Source: Chryseobacterium gleum (GTDB lineage Bacteria > Bacteroidota > Bacteroidia > UBA10329). From it: DNA of 8,640 nt. The DNA is taken from positions 1 to 8,640 of the forward strand of contig CAMCFW010000070.1 of the NCBI GenBank assembly GCA_945874195.1, in the 5' to 3' direction. Below are positions 6,023-8,640 of the stretch, piece by piece (the stretch's first letter is position 1; every line of letters starts with the position of its first letter). Position numbers and translations under genes: made by a program. The notes under the pieces are model-generated. The model was not told the DNA's origin. It ran no database searches and saw only the letters and a program-made list of their open reading frames with translations.

Positions 6023-6053
6023 CTTGTCTGTAGCTTTTAGTGGTTTAGTTTTG
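6023..6053 (+). promoter_or_regulatory. Promoter of the acyl-CoA reductase gene
   Basis: CTTG (6023-6026) and TAGTTTTG (6046-6053) are separated by exactly 19 bases and match the Bacteroidota -33/-7 promoter form (TTG, N19, TAnnTTTG). Transcription should start near 6060, about 18 bases before the ATG at 6078. The -33 box abuts the ferredoxin start codon on the other strand. Confidence 0.7.
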
Positions 6054-6059
6054 CGCGCT

Positions 6060-6090
6060 CAAAGATAGTACACACGTATGAACCATCAAG
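6060..6090 (-). promoter_or_regulatory. Promoter of the ferredoxin gene
   Basis: On the minus strand CTTG (6090-6087) and TATCTTTG (6067-6060) are separated by exactly 19 bases, again a full match to the Bacteroidota promoter form. The -33 element lies inside the first codons of the divergent reductase gene. Transcription should begin near 6053, leaving a leader of about 31 bases to the ferredoxin ATG at 6022. Confidence 0.7.
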
Positions 6091-7106
6091 CGCGGTTGTC
6101 AGCTTTTATCCGATTGGGCGAGGTGCTGGGAGAAGTTTCACGGAATCCGCTGGAAAGCCCATGGGCAACGGCATTCCGGCAGGCCGAAGATCAGAACAGG
6201 TGGTTCACCCAAGAGAACATTTCCATTGCACTGCGTGGCATTTCTCACATGCTTCAGCCTGAAAAACTGGAAAAGTGGCTTTCGGCCTATGGCGAAATTC
6301 CGGACGTTGACGACAAGAATGTAGGACTGATCATGGCCGGAAACATTCCGCTGGTGGGATTTCACGACCTACTGTGTGTGCTGGCTTCAGGCAATAGTGC
6401 GGTGATCAAGCTGTCTTCGCAAGATGAGGTGCTGCCCACCAAACTGATCGGAACGATCTCGGAAATAAGCCCTGAATTGGGTTCGAGGATCGAACTGAGC
6501 GATGGGAAACTGGAAGGCTTCACCCATATTATTGCCACAGGAAGCGACAACAGCGCGCGTCATTTCGAATACTACTTCGGAAAATATCCGAACATCATCC
6601 GAAAGAACCGCAACTCCATTGCCATCATTCATGGATCTGAAACTCAGGACGAACTACGTGCCTTGGGCAAGGACATTTTCCGCTATTTCGGTTTGGGCTG
6701 CCGAAATGTTTCGAAGGTCTATCTTTCGGACAAGGTGGAACCGAAAACGCTGATGGCGGCCTTGGAAGATTGGAATCCGATCGCCAACCACAACAAGTAT
6801 TTCAACAATTACGAATACCACAAGGCGATCTTTCTGGTGGAACGGATGGCGCATTTGGACAATGGCTTCCTATTGCTTCGCGAGGATGCGAACTTGGGCT
6901 GTCCGGTAGGCGTGCTGCACTATCAGACCTATGCCACGCTGGACCAGATGAAGGCCGAAGTGAAGATCCATGCGGATAGGATCCAATGTATCGTGGCCTC
7001 GGACAAACTAGGTTATGAAAATTCTGTTCCCTTCGGAAAGGCGCAATCGCCCGAATTATGGGACTACGCGGATGGGGTGGATACGATGAGATTTCTTCTC
7101 TCCTAG
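6078..7106 (+). CDS. LuxC-family acyl-CoA reductase
   Basis: This 342-residue protein belongs to the LuxC-like branch of the aldehyde dehydrogenase fold, which reduces acyl-CoA (or an acyl-enzyme) to fatty aldehyde with NADPH. Visible features are GLIMAGNIPLVGFHD (83-97), the nucleotide-site region of this family; SGNSAVIKLSS (104-114); HIIATGSDNSARHF (150-163); and NIIRKNRNSIAIIHG (172-186). GLGCRNVSKVYL (205-216) contains C208, the probable thioester-forming nucleophile. At 342 residues it is shorter than the roughly 480-residue luciferase-operon LuxC. No luxD, luxE or luxAB is nearby, so bioluminescence is not implied; the physiological aldehyde is unknown. It starts divergently from the ferredoxin gene, and its stop codon overlaps that of convergent maf by four bases. 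The ATG at 6078 agrees with the promoter at 6023-6053, and there is no Shine-Dalgarno sequence. Confidence 0.9.
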   Translation: MNHQARLSAFIRLGEVLGEVSRNPLESPWATAFRQAEDQNRWFTQENISIALRGISHMLQPEKLEKWLSAYGEIPDVDDKNVGLIMAGNIPLVGFHDLLCVLASGNSAVIKLSSQDEVLPTKLIGTISEISPELGSRIELSDGKLEGFTHIIATGSDNSARHFEYYFGKYPNIIRKNRNSIAIIHGSETQDELRALGKDIFRYFGLGCRNVSKVYLSDKVEPKTLMAALEDWNPIANHNKYFNNYEYHKAIFLVERMAHLDNGFLLLREDANLGCPVGVLHYQTYATLDQMKAEVKIHADRIQCIVASDKLGYENSVPFGKAQSPELWDYADGVDTMRFLLS

Positions 7107-7678
7107 ATCGTGTTCAAACCCGCATACACCTTCCGCAGCGGCAATCCCATCACATTGAAATAGCAGCCCTCGATCCGGTCGATACCCACATAGCCTATCC
7201 ATTCCTGAATGCCGTAGGCTCCGGCCTTGTCGAGCGGGCGGTATTTCTCCACATAGAATTCAATTTCAGCTTCGGTCAACTCTCTGAAATGAACTTCTGT
7301 CCTATCGAAATCGGAAATGGCCTTCGCAGAAGTTCGCAGTGTGATGGCGGTGTAAACCTCGTGCGCGGTTCCTGAAAGCTGTCGGATCATGCGCTTCGCA
7401 TCTTCCAGATCAACCGGTTTTTGCAGTTCACGGTCGTTCAGCCAAACGATGGTATCGGCCGTAAGCACAATTTTCCCTTCCAATTCATCTTCAGCGAAGG
7501 CATTTGCTTTCAATTTGGACAGGAACAGCGGAATCTCCTCGCGTTTAAGGTGAGACGGGTAAACCTCCTCCACATTCTTAGCCTTAACGGTGAACGGAAC
7601 GCCTAATTCTTCCATCAGCCACTTTCTGCGTGGCGAAGCGGAGGCCAAGATCAGTTGTTTCCCTTTCAGGTCGATCAT
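7103..7678 (-). CDS. maf: Maf-like nucleoside triphosphate pyrophosphatase
   Basis: Maf proteins hydrolyse non-canonical or pyrimidine nucleoside triphosphates to monophosphate plus pyrophosphate and have been linked to septum inhibition. The 191-residue length is typical. Signatures are the N-terminal phosphate-binding LASASPRRKWLM (11-22), LTADTIVW (72-79) with D75 as the likely metal/catalytic residue, LQKPVD (85-90), AGAYGIQ (152-158) and GCYFNVMGLP (171-180). The AGAYGIQ form is that of the YhdE-like subgroup, which prefers dTTP/UTP in characterised members, so that specificity is likely but inferred. The start ATG at 7678 overlaps the UbiA stop codon (ATGA), indicating translational coupling with the upstream prenyltransferase gene. 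The 3' end overlaps luxC, where both stop codons share the sequence CTAG at 7103-7106. Confidence 0.95.
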   Translation of the reverse strand: MIDLKGKQLILASASPRRKWLMEELGVPFTVKAKNVEEVYPSHLKREEIPLFLSKLKANAFAEDELEGKIVLTADTIVWLNDRELQKPVDLEDAKRMIRQLSGTAHEVYTAITLRTSAKAISDFDRTEVHFRELTEAEIEFYVEKYRPLDKAGAYGIQEWIGYVGIDRIEGCYFNVMGLPLRKVYAGLNTI

Positions 7679-8592
7679 TCCAAGGTCAATCTGTAAATCA
7701 CCATCCAGAAAATGCCGCCTAACATGAGCGCTTTAGCGATGGTGCTGGCCAAATGAAATTCTTTAGATGTTCCGGCCCTTAATACCTGAACCAAGGTGGC
7801 CAATGCCGGTAGTTGAACGGCAACTACCGTATAGAGGAACATGATCATGTCGTTCTGATCCCACCAGGCAAGTTGAAGCTTGCCAATGACACCGATAAGC
7901 ACCGCGATCAAAAAGACCACGATAGCCTTGGTAGGCCTGATGCCGATGACAATGGGCATGGTCTGGCAGCGCATCAACTGGTCGCCTTTCAAGTCTTCCA
8001 TGTCTTTGATCACTTCGCGAATGAGCGTGGTAAGTAGTGCGAAGAAACCAAAGGCCACCAGCACAGGCGACCAAGGCAACTGCATCCACATGTTGGGTGC
8101 GCACATCATGTAGAAATACACGGGCATGAACGGTACAAGTCCGGCCAATATGGCCACCACCACGTTTCCGATAAGGAATTGACGCTTATAAGAATAAGAA
8201 TAGAAGTAGAGTCCACCGGCCGCCAACATGAAGATGAGGGCATTCGATACGTTACCCAGTTTCCAACTGACTACAATGCCGACAAGCAGGCCCACCGACC
8301 CAAGACCATAATAAAAGTTCCAGGCCTGTTCTTCGGTGATCAATTTTCCGACAATGAGCTTGTCGGGTCGGTTGTGCCTATCGATATCTTGATCAAAAAT
8401 GTCGTTTATCACGTTTCCGGAGGCGGCTATGAGAACCGTTGCCAAACCGAAAAGGAACCATTCGAAATTCGAAAGACACGAGAAATAGCCCGATGCATAG
8501 CCGATCGGATCAACGATCTGTGTTTTGGCCAGAACAAAAATGAGAGCAATGATGAGCAGATTAGGCCACCTTGCTAAGCGCAGATAGGTCAT
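7675..8592 (-). CDS. UbiA-family prenyltransferase, geranylgeranylglycerol-phosphate geranylgeranyltransferase type
   Basis: This integral membrane protein of 305 residues has a predominantly hydrophobic sequence with about eight or nine membrane segments. Both UbiA Mg2+-diphosphate motifs are present: N63-D64-x2-D67-x3-D71 (within NVINDIFDQDIDRHNRPDK, 60-78) and D197-x2-D200-x3-D204 (within REVIKDMEDLKGD, 192-204). UbiA enzymes transfer a polyprenyl chain from its diphosphate to an acceptor. This subtype is commonly annotated as the enzyme adding the second geranylgeranyl chain to geranylgeranylglycerol phosphate, an archaeal ether-lipid step, and homologues are known in Bacteroidota. Transfer to a quinone precursor cannot be excluded from sequence. 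The ATG at 8590-8592 gives the family-like MTYLRLARWPNLL start; an upstream GTG at 8598 would add only two residues. It lies 9 bases after the preceding gene and overlaps maf by four, so it is part of a minus-strand operon. Confidence 0.88.
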   Translation of the reverse strand: MTYLRLARWPNLLIIALIFVLAKTQIVDPIGYASGYFSCLSNFEWFLFGLATVLIAASGNVINDIFDQDIDRHNRPDKLIVGKLITEEQAWNFYYGLGSVGLLVGIVVSWKLGNVSNALIFMLAAGGLYFYSYSYKRQFLIGNVVVAILAGLVPFMPVYFYMMCAPNMWMQLPWSPVLVAFGFFALLTTLIREVIKDMEDLKGDQLMRCQTMPIVIGIRPTKAIVVFLIAVLIGVIGKLQLAWWDQNDMIMFLYTVVAVQLPALATLVQVLRAGTSKEFHLASTIAKALMLGGIFWMVIYRLTLE

Positions 8593-8601
8593 TGCCACCG
8601 G

Positions 8602-8640
8602 CTATTTCTTTTTGTCGGCCTCTTCGGCCTTGGCGGCCTG
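8602..8640 (-). CDS. 3' end of an unidentified upstream gene in the UbiA-maf operon
   Basis: Reading in from the right edge, twelve codons (QAAKAEEADKKK) lead to TAG at 8604-8602. The Ala/Glu/Lys-rich tail is low complexity and not diagnostic of a family. The frame, the short 9-base distance to the UbiA start and the same orientation make it likely to be the 3' end of a real gene in the same operon. In related genomes I recall a KdsC-like HAD phosphatase in this position, but nothing visible here tests that. Confidence 0.5.
   Translation of the reverse strand, partial: QAAKAEEADKKK

Noticed and set aside
5609..6040. 143-codon open frame on the plus strand
   Set aside because: It covers the ferredoxin gene in antisense and crosses its terminator and promoter. 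The ferredoxin cysteine motifs make the minus strand the coding one.
6078..7106. Evidence for a bioluminescence operon from the LuxC-like gene
   Set aside because: No luxA, luxB, luxD or luxE is present. The neighbours are ferredoxin and maf, and this family is common in non-luminous bacteria.
8179..8577. 132-codon open frame on the plus strand
   Set aside because: It is antisense to the UbiA-family gene, whose diphosphate-binding motifs are intact; the product is polar and shows no motif.

Overview
The window reads as chromosomal DNA of a Bacteroidota member, probably of the flavobacterial side. The evidence is: (i) promoters matching the phylum-specific form (TTG-type -33 box, 19-base spacer, TAnnTTTG -7 box) rather than the TATAAT form; (ii) start codons mostly preceded by A-rich leaders without a clear Shine-Dalgarno sequence; (iii) families typical of the phylum, namely DUF4476 and DUF5679 proteins, a short SerA lacking ACT domains, a dicluster ferredoxin divergent from a LuxC-type reductase, and a UbiA-family geranylgeranyl transferase beside Maf. 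I saw no mobile element, CRISPR array, tRNA or rRNA. The window is densely coding and contains no gene-free stretch over 300 bases.

Layout. Positions 1-303 (+) hold the 3' part of a MazG-like nucleotide pyrophosphohydrolase. Positions 3620-310 (-) hold a compact serine block: serC, serA (1 base later) and a DUF1015 protein (19 bases later). Positions 3621-3867 are intergenic, with several small inverted repeats and a candidate promoter for a 48-residue zinc-ribbon protein (3868-4014, +). A strong bidirectional terminator (4091-4123) separates it from a convergent pair of exported proteins on the minus strand (DUF4476, 4146-4667; an unrecognised secreted protein, 4729-5586). Next comes a terminated dicluster ferredoxin gene (5675-6022, -). 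It diverges from a LuxC-family acyl-CoA reductase (6078-7106, +), with two face-to-face promoters packed into 68 bases. The reductase overlaps the convergent maf gene by four bases. maf is in turn coupled by an ATGA overlap to the UbiA-family prenyltransferase upstream of it (7675-8592, -). The last 39 bases are the 3' end of another minus-strand gene.

How the genes work together. SerA and SerC carry out the first two steps of phosphorylated serine synthesis (3-phosphoglycerate to 3-phosphohydroxypyruvate to phosphoserine). No serB is visible. The DUF1015 protein in the third position carries a DGHHR motif reminiscent of free-serine kinases, so a role at the serine/phosphoserine step is an attractive but unproven inference. 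Ferredoxin and LuxC-type reductase probably form a regulatory unit. Maf and the prenyltransferase form a housekeeping operon that links nucleotide-pool or cell-cycle control with isoprenoid (possibly ether-lipid or quinone-like) chemistry. I found no clearly unprecedented system. The best leads are the interlocked ferredoxin/luxC promoters, the DUF1015 link to serine synthesis, and the archaeal-like lipid prenyltransferase.
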